A stretch of 64,000 bases of DNA, taken from the NCBI RefSeq assembly GCF_014644455.1, contig NZ_BMKS01000002.1, positions 310,001 to 374,000 on the forward strand. Reading direction: 5' to 3'. How positions within the stretch are numbered: the stretch's first letter is position 1; each line of letters begins with the position of its first letter. The DNA is from Caldovatus sediminis. Lineage in GTDB: Bacteria; Pseudomonadota; Alphaproteobacteria; Acetobacterales; Acetobacteraceae. The notes under the pieces were generated by a model. The model was not told the DNA's origin, searched no databases, and worked only from the letters and a program-made list of their open reading frames with translations. Of this stretch, positions 8,905 through 18,271 are shown one piece after another. The position numbers and the translations under genes were made by a program.

Positions 8905-11256
8905 TTGCAAGCCCTGCTCCGCGCTCTCCTCCCGCTCGCCCTCGCGCTCGTCCTGGTCGCCCCGCCGGGGGCGGAGGCGCAGCAGCGCGGCCGGCCCGCG
9001 GCGCCGTCCCCCGCCGCCCAGCAGCGCCCGGCGGCGCCCGCGGGCACCGTCCAGGCCATCGAGGTGCGGGGCAACCAGCGCATCGAGGCCGACACGGTGC
9101 GCAGCTACATGCTGCTCCAGCCCGGCGACCCGATCGACCCGGAGCGGCTCGACCGGTCGCTGCGCACCCTCTTCGCCACCGGCCTGTTCCGCGACGTGGA
9201 GATCGGCGTCGACGGCAACCGGGTGATCGTGCGGGTGGTGGAGAACCCGATCGTCAACCGCGTCGCCTTCGAGGGCAACCGGCGGGTCTCGGACGACGTG
9301 CTGCGCGGCGAGGTGACGCTCCGCCCGCGCGCCGTCTTCACCCCGGCCGCGGCGCAGTCCGACCGCAACCGCATCCTCGAGCTCTACGCCCGGCGCGGGC
9401 GCTTCGCGGCGCAGGTGGAGCCGAAGATCATCGAGCTCGACCAGAACCGCGTGGACGTGGTGTTCGAGATCGTCGAGGGCGAGGCGGCGCTGGTCGCGCG
9501 CATCAATTTCGTCGGCAACCGCGCCTTCTCCGACAGCCGGCTGAAGGAGATCATCGCGACGCGCGAGGCGGCCTGGTACCGCCCCTTCACCACTGCCGAC
9601 ACCTACGACCCGGACCGGCTGAACTTCGACCGCGAGCTGCTGCGCCGCTACTACCTGCGCAACGGCTACGCCGACGTGCAGGTGACGGGCGCGACCGCCG
9701 AGCTGGCGCCCGACCGCTCCGGCTTCTTCGTCACCTACACCATTGACGAGGGGCCGCGCTACCGGATCGGCAGGGTCGAGCTGGTCTCCCGGCTGCGCAA
9801 TTTCGATGCCGAGACGGTGCGCGGCGTGATACCGGTCTCCGAGGGCGAGTGGTACGACGGCGACGCGGTCGAGCGGGCCGAGCAGGCCCTGGCCGAGGCC
9901 ATCCAGATGCGCGGCTTCCCCTTCGTCGAGGTGACGCCGCGCGTCGAGCGCGACCGGGAGGCGCGGCGCATCAACCTCACCTTCGAGATCGGCGAGGGCC
10001 CGCGCGCCTACATCGAGCGCATCGAGATCACCGGCAACACCCGCACCCTCGATCGCGTGATCCGGCGCGAGTTCCGCCTCGCCGAGGGGGATCCCTTCAT
10101 CCCGGCCCAGATCCGCCGCTCCCGCCAGCGGATCCGCGAGCTGGGCTACTTCTCCGCCGCCGACATCACCGTCACGCCGGGCAGCGCGCCCGACCGGGTG
10201 GTGCTCAACACCGAGGTCACGGAGCGCGCCACCGGCGAACTCTCCTTCGGCGGCGGCTACGCGACCGACGCGGGCTTCCTCGCCGACCTCGGGCTGCGCG
10301 AGCGCAACCTGCTCGGCACCGGCATCGACGCGCGCATCAACCTGACGCTGGCGCAGCGGCGCAGCCAGGTGGACATCTCCGTCACCGACCCGGCCTTCCT
10401 CGAGCGGAACCTCGCCGCCGGCTTCGACCTCTTCGCGGTGCAGCGCAACCTGCTGACCATCGCCTCCTACGAGGAGCGGCGCTATGGCGGCGCACTGCGC
10501 ATCGGCTACGAGTTCAACGAGCACCTGCGCCAGTCGTGGGCCTACACGCTGGTCGAGCGCAACGTCTACAACGTCCAGCCCGATGCCAGCCGGTTCATCC
10601 AGGAGCAGCGGGGCAAGACGCTGCTCTCCCAGATCGGCCAGACCCTGACCTACGACCGCCGCGACAGCCGGATCGAGCCACGCTCGGGATACGTGGTGCG
10701 GCTCGGCGTCGATCTCGCGGGGCTCGGGGGGGACGTCGCCTACGTCCGCGGCCGCCTCGACGGGGCCTACTACATTCCGCTCGAGCGCCTGCTCGGCGAT
10801 CCCGACTACGTCATCGCCGTCTCGGCGGGCGTCGGCATCCTCGAGCCGTTCGGTGGCCGCGAGGACCGCATCGTGGACCGGTTCTTCCTCGGTGGCGAGA
10901 ACCTGCGCGGCTTCGCCATCGGCGGCGCCGGCCCGCGCGACATCCTCACCGGGGACACGCTCGGCGGCCGTTTCATCTGGACGCAGAGCACGGAGTTCCG
11001 CTTCCCCCTGCCGCTGCCGCAGGAGGTCGGCCTCTCGGGTCGCGCCTTCGTGGACATCGGCTCGCTCTCCGGACTGCCCTCCTCGATCAGCGGCCCGACC
11101 GTGCGCGACGACGGGAGCCCGCGGGTCGGCGTCGGCGTTGGGGTTTCCTGGCGTAGCCCCTTCGGCGTGATCAACATTGATATTGCCCAGGCGGTGGTGA
11201 AGAAGGACTACGACGACACGCAGATCTTCCGCCTCGGCTTCGGCACCCGGTTCTAG
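8905..11256 (+). CDS. bamA: outer membrane protein assembly factor BamA
   Basis: Omp85-family barrel, 783 residues, the core of the BAM complex that folds beta-barrel proteins into the outer membrane. An N-terminal signal peptide (hydrophobic run ending near AEA, residue 25) is followed by five POTRA domains (about residues 45-430) with repeated family phrases such as EVRGNQRIEADTVR and GNTRTLDRVIRREF. The C-terminal 16-strand barrel contains the lid-lock-type region FFLGGENLRGF and ends in a terminal Phe (GTRF), the recognition signal for BAM substrates. The start is a TTG at 8905. skp follows after 20 bases. Confidence 0.97.
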   Translation: MQALLRALLPLALALVLVAPPGAEAQQRGRPAAPSPAAQQRPAAPAGTVQAIEVRGNQRIEADTVRSYMLLQPGDPIDPERLDRSLRTLFATGLFRDVEIGVDGNRVIVRVVENPIVNRVAFEGNRRVSDDVLRGEVTLRPRAVFTPAAAQSDRNRILELYARRGRFAAQVEPKIIELDQNRVDVVFEIVEGEAALVARINFVGNRAFSDSRLKEIIATREAAWYRPFTTADTYDPDRLNFDRELLRRYYLRNGYADVQVTGATAELAPDRSGFFVTYTIDEGPRYRIGRVELVSRLRNFDAETVRGVIPVSEGEWYDGDAVERAEQALAEAIQMRGFPFVEVTPRVERDREARRINLTFEIGEGPRAYIERIEITGNTRTLDRVIRREFRLAEGDPFIPAQIRRSRQRIRELGYFSAADITVTPGSAPDRVVLNTEVTERATGELSFGGGYATDAGFLADLGLRERNLLGTGIDARINLTLAQRRSQVDISVTDPAFLERNLAAGFDLFAVQRNLLTIASYEERRYGGALRIGYEFNEHLRQSWAYTLVERNVYNVQPDASRFIQEQRGKTLLSQIGQTLTYDRRDSRIEPRSGYVVRLGVDLAGLGGDVAYVRGRLDGAYYIPLERLLGDPDYVIAVSAGVGILEPFGGREDRIVDRFFLGGENLRGFAIGGAGPRDILTGDTLGGRFIWTQSTEFRFPLPLPQEVGLSGRAFVDIGSLSGLPSSISGPTVRDDGSPRVGVGVGVSWRSPFGVINIDIAQAVVKKDYDDTQIFRLGFGTRF

Positions 11257-11276
11257 CACCAGCCAGGATATCGCCC

Positions 11277-12152
11277 ATGTCGTTCCGCCTTCCCTTCGTC
11301 TGCCGCGCCGCGGCGGGCCCCAGAAGCGTCTCGCGACGGGCGGGGCTCCGCCGGGGGCTTGCCGCGGCGGCGTTGGCGCTCGGCCTTGGTTGGGTCGCCG
11401 CCGGCCCGGCCCGGGCGCAGACCCTGGCGCAGCAGGCGCAGCCGGAATGGTTCGTGCCCGGCGGACAGCAGCGCGCGGGCCAGAGCGGCGCCGGGCAGCA
11501 GCGCCCCGCGCAGCAGCGGCCACCCCAGCAGCGTCCGCCACAGCCGCGCGTGGACGCGCCGGCGCCGCTGCCGCCCGGCCAGCCGCCGCCGACCCCGGTG
11601 ATCGGCCTGGTGAACGTGCCGGAGGTGCTGCGCGTGTCCTCCGCCCACGCCCAGGTGCGCGAGGAGATCGAGCGCCGCCGCGCCAGGCTCAACGAGGACC
11701 TGCAGCGCGAGCAACAGCTCTGGCGCGAGGAGCAGCAGCGCCTCGGCGCCGAGCGTGCCACCCTCTCGCCCGAGCAGCTGCGCAGCCGCGAGCGCGACCT
11801 GCAGGACCGCGTCACCGACGCCCAGCGCATCTTCCGCGACCGCCAGCGCGCCATTGAGCAGGCGGCGCAGCAGGCCCTCTCCGAGGTGGAGCAGGCGCTG
11901 GTGGAGGTGATCACGCAGGTTGCCGAGAGCCGCAGCGTGAACCTCGTGCTGCCCGCGCCGGTCGTGATCTTCAACCAGCCGCAGTTCGACCTGACGGCCG
12001 AGGTCGCCGACAAGCTGAACGAGCGGCTGCGCAGCGTCGCCATCGCGCCGGAGGGGACCGGGGAGCCGCCACGCCCGGCCGAGACGGCGCAGCAGCCGGC
12101 GCAGCAGCGCCCGGCGCAGCAGCGGCCGGCGCAGCAGCAGCGCCGGAACTGA
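11277..12152 (+). CDS. skp: OmpH/Skp-family periplasmic chaperone with Gln/Pro-rich repeats
   Basis: A 291-residue secreted protein. The signal peptide ends near residue 48 (GPARAQ). A coiled-coil OmpH/Skp domain occupies about residues 105-250, starting at [12 protein letters not shown], and has the long charged helix expected of Skp tentacles. Unlike E. coli Skp (about 160 residues), it carries a Gln/Pro-rich insert after the signal peptide (QQRP/PQQR units) and ends in tandem AQQRP units. The family holds unfolded outer-membrane proteins during periplasmic transit; position between bamA and lpxD is canonical. The repeats are visible; their role is unknown. Confidence 0.9.
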   Translation: MSFRLPFVCRAAAGPRSVSRRAGLRRGLAAAALALGLGWVAAGPARAQTLAQQAQPEWFVPGGQQRAGQSGAGQQRPAQQRPPQQRPPQPRVDAPAPLPPGQPPPTPVIGLVNVPEVLRVSSAHAQVREEIERRRARLNEDLQREQQLWREEQQRLGAERATLSPEQLRSRERDLQDRVTDAQRIFRDRQRAIEQAAQQALSEVEQALVEVITQVAESRSVNLVLPAPVVIFNQPQFDLTAEVADKLNERLRSVAIAPEGTGEPPRPAETAQQPAQQRPAQQRPAQQQRRN

Positions 12153-12168
12153 CCGGCGGCGGCGTCCC

Positions 12169-13239
12169 TTGCCGGCCGATCCGCGCTTCTTCCTGCGGGC
12201 GGGTCCGTTCAGCCTCGCGGCGGTGGTCGAGGCGGCGGGCGGAACGGTGCGGGGCGCGCCCGCCGACCCGGCGCGCCTGTTCGTCGGGGTCGCGCCGCTG
12301 CAGTCGGCCGGCCCCGACGAGGTGAGCTTCCTCGACAACCGCCGCTATGCCGAGGCGCTGCGCGCCACCCGCGCCGGGGCCGTGATCCTGCACCCGGACA
12401 TGGCCGACCGGGTTCCCGCCGGCACGATCGCGATCGCCGCCGCCGCGCCCTACCTCGGCTACGCGCGCGTGGCGGCGATGTTCCACCCGGAGCCGCCGCC
12501 GCGCCCCGGCATCCACCCCACCGCGGTCGTCGCGGCGGACGCCGAGATCGGCGAGGGCTGCGAGATCGGCCCCTACGCCGTGGTCGGCGCCGGCGCGCGC
12601 ATCGGCCCGGGCTCGGTGATCGGGCCGCACGCGGTGGTGGGGCCGGGGGTGGTGCTCGGCGCGGGATGCCGGATCCACGCCCACGCCTCGATCAGCCACT
12701 GCCTCGCCGGCGACCGCGTGGTGCTCCATCCCGGCGCGCGGGTGGGCAACGAGGGCTTCGGCTTCGCCACCACCGCCGCGGGCGAGCACGTGACGATGCC
12801 GCAGCTCGGCCGCGTCATCCTCGGCGAGGGGGTGGAGATCGGCGCCAACAGCACCGTGGACCGCGGCTCGGGCCACGACACCGTGCTCGGCCCGGGCACT
12901 CGGCTCGACAACCTGGTCCAGATCGGGCACAACGTCCGCACCGGGCGGGGCTGCGTGATCGTGGCGCAGGCCGGCGTCTCGGGCTCCACCACGCTCGGGG
13001 ATTTCGTGGTCGTTGCGGCGCAGGCGGGGCTGGTGGGCCATCTCTCGATCGGCTCGAGGGCGCGGGTCGGGGCCCAGGCGGGCGTGATCAACGACGTCCC
13101 CCCGGGGGCCGACGTGCTCGGCAGCCCGGCCTGGCCGGTGCGCGAGTTCTGGCGGGCGGTGGCGCGGCTGCGCCGGCTGGCCGGCGGCGGCGACGGCAAG
13201 GCAGCGGCCGGGACGGGCGGCGGGGAGGAGGCGGGCTGA
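12169..13239 (+). CDS. lpxD: UDP-3-O-acylglucosamine N-acyltransferase
   Basis: Third enzyme of lipid A synthesis, 356 residues, adding the N-linked 3-hydroxyacyl chain to UDP-3-O-acyl-glucosamine. An N-terminal uridine-binding domain (about 1-115, with [10 protein letters not shown]) precedes a left-handed beta-helix of hexapeptide repeats (from about residue 115). The catalytic histidine is H254 in QIGHNVRTG. The start is a TTG at 12169, 16 bases after the skp stop. fabZ follows immediately. Confidence 0.96.
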   Translation: MPADPRFFLRAGPFSLAAVVEAAGGTVRGAPADPARLFVGVAPLQSAGPDEVSFLDNRRYAEALRATRAGAVILHPDMADRVPAGTIAIAAAAPYLGYARVAAMFHPEPPPRPGIHPTAVVAADAEIGEGCEIGPYAVVGAGARIGPGSVIGPHAVVGPGVVLGAGCRIHAHASISHCLAGDRVVLHPGARVGNEGFGFATTAAGEHVTMPQLGRVILGEGVEIGANSTVDRGSGHDTVLGPGTRLDNLVQIGHNVRTGRGCVIVAQAGVSGSTTLGDFVVVAAQAGLVGHLSIGSRARVGAQAGVINDVPPGADVLGSPAWPVREFWRAVARLRRLAGGGDGKAAAGTGGGEEAG

Positions 13240-13244
13240 ACGGC

Positions 13245-13739
13245 ATGGACGACGCGATGCGCGCAGACGAAGCGGCGCCGCCGACGGCCGGTGCCGCGCT
13301 CGAGGCCTGGGACATCGCCCGCATCATGCGGGCGATCCCGCACCGCTTCCCCTTTCTCCTCGTGGACCGCGTGGTGGAGGTGCAACGCGGCGTCTCCGCC
13401 GTCGGGGTCAAGAACGTCTCGATCAACGAGCACTACTTCCAGGGCCACTTCCCGGCCATGGCGGTGATGCCCGGCGTGCTGATCATCGAGAGCATGGCCC
13501 AGACCGCCGCCGTGCTCGTCGTCGCGACCCTCGGGCCCGAGGCCGAGGGGAAGCTCGTCTACTTCATGACCGTGGACAACGCGAAATTCCGCAAGCCCGT
13601 GGTGCCCGGCGACCAGATGCGGGTCCACGTGCGCAAGGAGCGCCAGCGCGGCAACATCTGGAAATTCTCGGCGGAAGCGAAGGTGGACGGCAAGGTGGTG
13701 GCAGAGGCGACCTATTCCGCGATGATCCTGGACCGCTGA
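13245..13739 (+). CDS. fabZ: 3-hydroxyacyl-ACP dehydratase FabZ
   Basis: Hot-dog fold dehydratase, 164 residues, that dehydrates 3-hydroxyacyl-ACP in fatty acid elongation and competes with LpxA/LpxD for substrate, which explains its place between them. The catalytic dyad is visible as H68 in GHFP and E82 in IIESMAQ; the PHRFPFLLVDR motif is at residues 32-41. ATG at 13245 gives a slightly long N-terminus; the ATG at 13257 is an alternative. lpxA begins two bases after its stop. Confidence 0.97.
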   Translation: MDDAMRADEAAPPTAGAALEAWDIARIMRAIPHRFPFLLVDRVVEVQRGVSAVGVKNVSINEHYFQGHFPAMAVMPGVLIIESMAQTAAVLVVATLGPEAEGKLVYFMTVDNAKFRKPVVPGDQMRVHVRKERQRGNIWKFSAEAKVDGKVVAEATYSAMILDR

Positions 13740-13741
13740 GC

Positions 13742-14599
13742 GTGGACGACGCCCGCCACGCGCCTCCCGCCCTGTCGGAGATCCATCCGAGCGCCGCCGT
13801 CGCCCCGGGTGCGGCGATCGGCCGCGGCTGCCGCATCGGCCCCGGCTGCGTCGTCGGCCCCGACGTCACGCTCGAGGACGGGGTCGAGCTCGTCGCCCAT
13901 GTGGTGGTGGACGGCATCACCCGCATCGGCGCCGGCGCGCGGATCTTCCCCTTCGCCAGCGTCGGCCTCGCGCCGCAGGACCTCAAGTACAAGGGCGAGC
14001 CGACGCGCTGCGAGATCGGCCCCCGCACCCTGGTGCGCGAGCACGCGACGATCCACCGCGGCAGCGTCGGCGGCCAGGGCGTCACGCGCGTCGGCGCCGA
14101 CTGCATGATCATGGCGGTCGCCCACGTCGCGCACGACTGCGTCCTCGGCGACCGCGTGATCCTCGCCAACAACGTCATGCTCGGCGGCCACGTCGAGATC
14201 GGCGACACCGTCTTCGTCGGCGGCGGCACCGCGATCCACCAGTTCGTGCGCATCGGCCGTCAGGCCGTGATCGGCGGCATGAGCGGCGTCGAGGCGGACG
14301 TGATCCCCTTCGGCTCCGCCATGGGCAACCGCGCGCGGCTGATCGGCCTCAACCTGATCGGCCTGAAGCGCCGCGGCTTCCCGCGCGCGCAGATCCATGC
14401 GCTGCGCGCCGCCTTCCGCATGCTGTTCCACGACCCCGGCGTCTTCGCCGAGCGCCAGCAGGCGGTCGAGGCGCGCTTCGCCGGCGATCCCGCCGTCGCC
14501 GAGATGCTCGCCTTCATCCGCGCCCCGTCGCGCCGCGGCCTGGTGCGCGTCGGCCGCGCCGCGCCCGAGGAGGAGGCCGGCGAGGAGGGCGAAGGGTGA
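13742..14599 (+). CDS. lpxA: UDP-N-acetylglucosamine O-acyltransferase
   Basis: First enzyme of lipid A synthesis, 285 residues, trimeric left-handed beta-helix. Catalytic histidine H131 lies in AHVAHDC, and the [13 protein letters not shown] and [12 protein letters not shown] segments are typical. The C-terminal helical domain is present. Starts with GTG at 13742, two bases after fabZ, and its stop overlaps the next start in GTGA, so fabZ-lpxA-lpxI are coupled. Confidence 0.97.
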   Translation: MDDARHAPPALSEIHPSAAVAPGAAIGRGCRIGPGCVVGPDVTLEDGVELVAHVVVDGITRIGAGARIFPFASVGLAPQDLKYKGEPTRCEIGPRTLVREHATIHRGSVGGQGVTRVGADCMIMAVAHVAHDCVLGDRVILANNVMLGGHVEIGDTVFVGGGTAIHQFVRIGRQAVIGGMSGVEADVIPFGSAMGNRARLIGLNLIGLKRRGFPRAQIHALRAAFRMLFHDPGVFAERQQAVEARFAGDPAVAEMLAFIRAPSRRGLVRVGRAAPEEEAGEEGEG

Positions 14600-15486
14600 G
14601 CGACGCGGCGGCTCCCGCGACACCGGCTGCCGCGGCCGCCGGCCCGCTCGGCATCATCGCCGGCGCCGGCGAGCTGCCGGTGCGCGTCGCCAGGGCCGCC
14701 GTCGCCGCGGGGCGCGAGGTCTTCGTCATCGTCATCGGGGGGCACGGCGACCCGGGCCCCTTCGGCAGCATCCCCAAGGTCGTGCTGCGCCTCGGCGCCG
14801 CCGGCCGGATGATCGAGCTGCTGCGCGAGCGCGGCGTGCGCCAGCTCGTGCTCGCCGGGCGCGTGTCGCGGCCCTCGCTGTTCGCGCTGCGCCCGGACCC
14901 CGCGGGCGCGATGCTGCTCGCCCGCATCGGCGCGAAGGCCTTCGGCGGCGACGACACGCTGCTCTCCGCCGTGATCCGCGTGCTCGCCGAGGAGGGGTTC
15001 GAGGTGGTGGGCGCGCAGGCCTTCCTCGACGATCTGTTCGCCCCGCCCGGGCTGATGACGAAGCGCGCCCCCGACGAGCAGGCGATGGCCGACATCCGCC
15101 GCGGCGTCGCCGTGGTGCGCGCCCTCGGCGCGGCGGATGTCGGGCAGGCCGCGGTGGTCCAGCAGGGCCTCGTGCTCGGCGTCGAGGCGATCGAGGGAAC
15201 CGACGCGCTGATCCGGCGCTGCCGCGACCTGGCGCGGGAGGGCGCGGGCGGCGTGCTGGTCAAGCTGGTCAAGCCCGGCCAGAGCCGCCTCGTGGACCTG
15301 CCGACGGTCGGACTCGCCACGGTGGAGGAGGCGGCGATGGCCGGGCTGCGCGGCATCGCGGTGGAGGCCGGCGGCACCATCATCCTCGACCGCCCCGCCA
15401 TCGTCGCGGCGGCGGAGGAGGCGGGCCTGTTCCTGACCGCGATAGACCCAGAGGATCCCGCCATGAAGGAGACCACGGCGCCATGA
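14596..15486 (+). CDS. lpxI: UDP-2,3-diacylglucosamine diphosphatase LpxI
   Basis: LpxI, 296 residues, is the alphaproteobacterial replacement for LpxH and hydrolyses UDP-2,3-diacylglucosamine to lipid X. Visible features are the N-terminal [14 protein letters not shown] block, the [10 protein letters not shown] segment, the [10 protein letters not shown] block and the C-terminal [14 protein letters not shown] ... [11 protein letters not shown] motifs typical of the DUF1009 family. It starts with GTG inside the lpxA stop and overlaps the next gene by ATGA. The expected neighbour lpxB (disaccharide synthase) is not next and not in the window. Confidence 0.95.
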   Translation: MSDAAAPATPAAAAAGPLGIIAGAGELPVRVARAAVAAGREVFVIVIGGHGDPGPFGSIPKVVLRLGAAGRMIELLRERGVRQLVLAGRVSRPSLFALRPDPAGAMLLARIGAKAFGGDDTLLSAVIRVLAEEGFEVVGAQAFLDDLFAPPGLMTKRAPDEQAMADIRRGVAVVRALGAADVGQAAVVQQGLVLGVEAIEGTDALIRRCRDLAREGAGGVLVKLVKPGQSRLVDLPTVGLATVEEAAMAGLRGIAVEAGGTIILDRPAIVAAAEEAGLFLTAIDPEDPAMKETTAP

Positions 15487-15890
15487 GCAGCGGAACGACG
15501 ACCGGCGGCCGCTTCCTGCACACCATGATCCGGGTCGGCGACCTCGACCGCAGCGTGGCCTTCTACACCCGCCTGCTCGGCATGAAGGAGCTGCGCCGGC
15601 GCGACGTGCCGGAGGGCAAGTACACGCTAGCCTTCGTCGGCTACGGCGACGAGGCGTCGAACACGGTGCTGGAGCTGACCTACAACTACGGCGTCGGGAA
15701 GTACGAGATGGGCACCGCCTTCGGCCACCTCGCGATCGGCGTGCCCGACGTGAAGGCGACCTGCGAGCGCCTGCGCGCCGAGGGCGTGAAGATCACGCGC
15801 GAGCCCGGGCCGGTGAAGTTCGGCACCACGGTGATCGCCTTCATCGAGGACCCGGACGGCTACAAGATCGAGCTGATCGAGCGGGCCTAG
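15483..15890 (+). CDS. gloA: glyoxalase I (lactoylglutathione lyase)
   Basis: 135-residue VOC-fold enzyme that isomerises the methylglyoxal-glutathione hemithioacetal to S-lactoylglutathione. All four metal ligands can be placed: H13 (FLHTMIRV), E64 (LELTYN), H82 (FGHLAI) and E130 (IELIE); the spacing 51/18/48 is the same as in E. coli GlxI, which suggests the nickel/cobalt type. The ATG overlaps the lpxI stop, so it is translated from the end of the lipid A operon, in the slot where lpxB usually lies. Confidence 0.95.
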   Translation: MSSGTTTGGRFLHTMIRVGDLDRSVAFYTRLLGMKELRRRDVPEGKYTLAFVGYGDEASNTVLELTYNYGVGKYEMGTAFGHLAIGVPDVKATCERLRAEGVKITREPGPVKFGTTVIAFIEDPDGYKIELIERA

Positions 15891-15923
15891 CGCCCGCCCG
15901 GCCGTCCGCGCCGCGGCCTCCGC

Positions 15924-17327
15924 GTGCCCGCGCCCGACCCGCTCGGCTTCCTGCGCGACGCGCTCGCGGGGGCGGAGGACGCGGCGCTCGCGCTGCTCGG
16001 GCAGGAGCGGGTGCGCCTCGCCGTCACCGGCCTGTCGCGCGCGGGCAAGACGGTCTTCCTCACCTCCCTGGTCGCCAACCTGCTCGCCGCCGGCGCCGGG
16101 CTGCGCACGCTGCCGGCGCTGGAGGCGGCCTCGGGCGGGCGGCTGCGGCGCGCGCGCGTCCTGCCGGCGGGCGTGGAGGCGGTGCCGCGCTTCGATCCGC
16201 AGGCGCATCTCGCCGCCCTCGCCGCCGATCCGCCGCGCTGGCCGGCGCGGACGGAGGACCTCTCCACCCTGGCGCTGACGCTCGAGCTCGACCGCCGCTC
16301 CTGGTTCGGCGGCTTCCTCGGCGCGCGCAGCGTCACGCTGGAGCTGCTCGACTATCCGGGGGAGTGGCTGCTCGACCTGCCGATGCTGCGCCAGTCCTAC
16401 GCCGAGTGGTCGGCGGCGACGCTCGCCCGGCTGCGGCGCGGCTCGCGCGCGGCGGCGTTCGCCCCGTTCCTCGAATTCGTGGACGCCCTGCCGGAGGGCG
16501 CGCCGGCGGAGGACCCGCTCTCCCGCCGCGGCTTCGCCCTCTACCGCGACGGGCTGCGCGCGGCGCGCGACGGGCACGGGCTGCGCCTGCTCCAGCCCGG
16601 CCGGTTCCTCAACCCCGGCCCGCGCGGCGAGGCGCCGCTGATGTGGTTCTTCCCGCTGCCGCGCCCCGGGGGCGGCGGCCTCGCCGAGCTCTGCGCCCGG
16701 CGCTACGACGCCTACCTCGCCGACCAGCGCGCCGCCTTCTTCGAGCCCTTCTTCCGCCGCTTCGACCGCCAGGCGGTGCTGGTGGACGTGCTCGCCGCGC
16801 TGCACCAGGGGCAGGAGGCGTTCGACGACACGGCGGAGGCGCTGGCCGAGATCGCCGCCGCGCTGCGCTATGGCGGCTCCTGGCTCGACCGGCTGACCGG
16901 GCAGGGCGTGCGCCGCGTCGCCCTGGTCGCGACCAAGGCGGACCACGTGCCGGCGCGCCAGCGCGAGGCGCTGGCCGCGCTGCTGGAGGACCTCACCGCG
17001 GCGCCGCGCGAGCGGGCGCTGGCGGCGGGGGCGGAGACGGGCGTGCATGCGCTGGCCGCGATCCGCTGCACCGAGGACGACGTGGCGACCCTGGAGGGCC
17101 GCCCGGTCGGCGCCGTGCGCGGCGTCCTTCTCGAGAGCGGGCGCAGCGCCAAGGTCTATCCCGGCGAGGTGCCGATGCGCCGCCCCGGGCCCGAGTTCTG
17201 GCGGCACGGCCGGATGTTCGAGATGCCGGCCTTCCGGCCGCCGCGGCTCGATCCGCACGGCGCGGCGGGCGTTCCGCATCTCGGCCTCGACACGCTGCTG
17301 GCCTGGCTGATCGGAGACCTGCTGTGA
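15924..17327 (+). CDS. YcjX-like P-loop NTPase (DUF463)
   Basis: 467-residue cytoplasmic protein of the YcjX/DUF463 family. A Walker A motif GLSRAGKT is at residues 36-43, and a Walker B-like LELLDYPGEWLLDLP segment near residue 145 resembles GTPase G3. A NKXD-like ATKADHVP segment follows in the second half. In E. coli the ycjX-ycjF pair belongs to a stress regulon; the biochemical role is not established. Starts with GTG at 15924, 33 bases after gloA, and overlaps the next gene by GTGA, the conserved pairing with the DUF697 membrane protein. Confidence 0.88.
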   Translation: MPAPDPLGFLRDALAGAEDAALALLGQERVRLAVTGLSRAGKTVFLTSLVANLLAAGAGLRTLPALEAASGGRLRRARVLPAGVEAVPRFDPQAHLAALAADPPRWPARTEDLSTLALTLELDRRSWFGGFLGARSVTLELLDYPGEWLLDLPMLRQSYAEWSAATLARLRRGSRAAAFAPFLEFVDALPEGAPAEDPLSRRGFALYRDGLRAARDGHGLRLLQPGRFLNPGPRGEAPLMWFFPLPRPGGGGLAELCARRYDAYLADQRAAFFEPFFRRFDRQAVLVDVLAALHQGQEAFDDTAEALAEIAAALRYGGSWLDRLTGQGVRRVALVATKADHVPARQREALAALLEDLTAAPRERALAAGAETGVHALAAIRCTEDDVATLEGRPVGAVRGVLLESGRSAKVYPGEVPMRRPGPEFWRHGRMFEMPAFRPPRLDPHGAAGVPHLGLDTLLAWLIGDLL

Positions 17328-18262
17328 GCGAAGCGCCGGGCGCGCCGCCGCGCGGGCCGCGGGTGATCCTGGAGGAGGGCGGGGCGCCGCCGCGCGCCGC
17401 CGCGCCCCCGCCCCGCGGCGCCGAGGGCCCGCCGGCGCCGCGCCTCGACTTCGGCTGGGAGCGCACCGTCGCGCCGGCGGCCGTGGCGCGGCTCCGGCCA
17501 GGGACGGCCTGGTCCACGCTCGGCCTGCTGGGCGCCGGGGCGGGCGTGCTGGTGCTCGGCCTCTCGGCGCTGGAGGCGGCGAACTTCGTTGCGGCGCAGT
17601 TCGCGCGCGCCACCTGGCTCGGCGTGCTGACGCTCGGCGTCGCCGGCGCCGGCTACGGGCTGATCGGCGCCGCGCTGTGGCGCGAGGTCCGCGGCCTCGC
17701 CGGCCTGCGCAGCGTGGACCGCGCCCGCGCCGCCTTCGCCCGGGGCGACCACGCGACGGCGCGCGAGGAGGCGCTGCGCTGGGCGGCCGAGGTGCCCGCC
17801 GCGCAGTCGGTCCTGCCGGCGCTGCGCGGCTGCAACGACCCCGACAGCCTGCGCGCGATCCTGGAGGCGGGGCCGCTCGCGGCGCTGGAGGCGCAGGCGC
17901 AGGCGCTCGGCCGGGCGGCGGCGCTGCAGGCCTTCGCGGTGACGGCGGTCAGCCCCTCGGCGGCGCTCGACGCCTTGATCTTCGCCTGGCGCGGCGTGCG
18001 GCTGGTGCGCCAGGTCGCCGCCCTGCACGGGCTGCGGCCGGGCGTCGCCGGCACGGCGGCGCTGCTGCGCCGCACCCTGTTCGATGCCGCGACGGTCGCC
18101 GCGACCGACGTCGCGGTGGACGCCGCGGCGCGCGCGCTGCTCACCAACCCGCTCCTGGAGAAGTTCGCCGGCGAGGCGGCGGCCGGCGCGGTGGCGGCGC
18201 GGCGCATGCTGCGCCTCGCGCGCGCCGCCTCGGAGGCGTGCCGGATCGTGCCGCCGCGGTGA
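17324..18262 (+). CDS. YcjF-like membrane protein (DUF697, TIGR01620-type)
   Basis: 312-residue partner of the YcjX-like NTPase. A Pro/Arg-rich N-terminus is followed by two hydrophobic segments at about residues 65-85 and 95-115, then an Ala/Arg-rich helical domain with the DUF697-type region near the C-terminus (FAVTAVSPSAALDALIFAW). GTG start inside the stop of the preceding gene. The pairing and membrane topology support the YcjF assignment; function is unknown. It is convergent with the minus-strand Bug protein, leaving nine bases between stops. Confidence 0.83.
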   Translation: MSEAPGAPPRGPRVILEEGGAPPRAAAPPPRGAEGPPAPRLDFGWERTVAPAAVARLRPGTAWSTLGLLGAGAGVLVLGLSALEAANFVAAQFARATWLGVLTLGVAGAGYGLIGAALWREVRGLAGLRSVDRARAAFARGDHATAREEALRWAAEVPAAQSVLPALRGCNDPDSLRAILEAGPLAALEAQAQALGRAAALQAFAVTAVSPSAALDALIFAWRGVRLVRQVAALHGLRPGVAGTAALLRRTLFDAATVAATDVAVDAAARALLTNPLLEKFAGEAAAGAVAARRMLRLARAASEACRIVPPR

Positions 18263-18271
18263 GGGGCCGCG

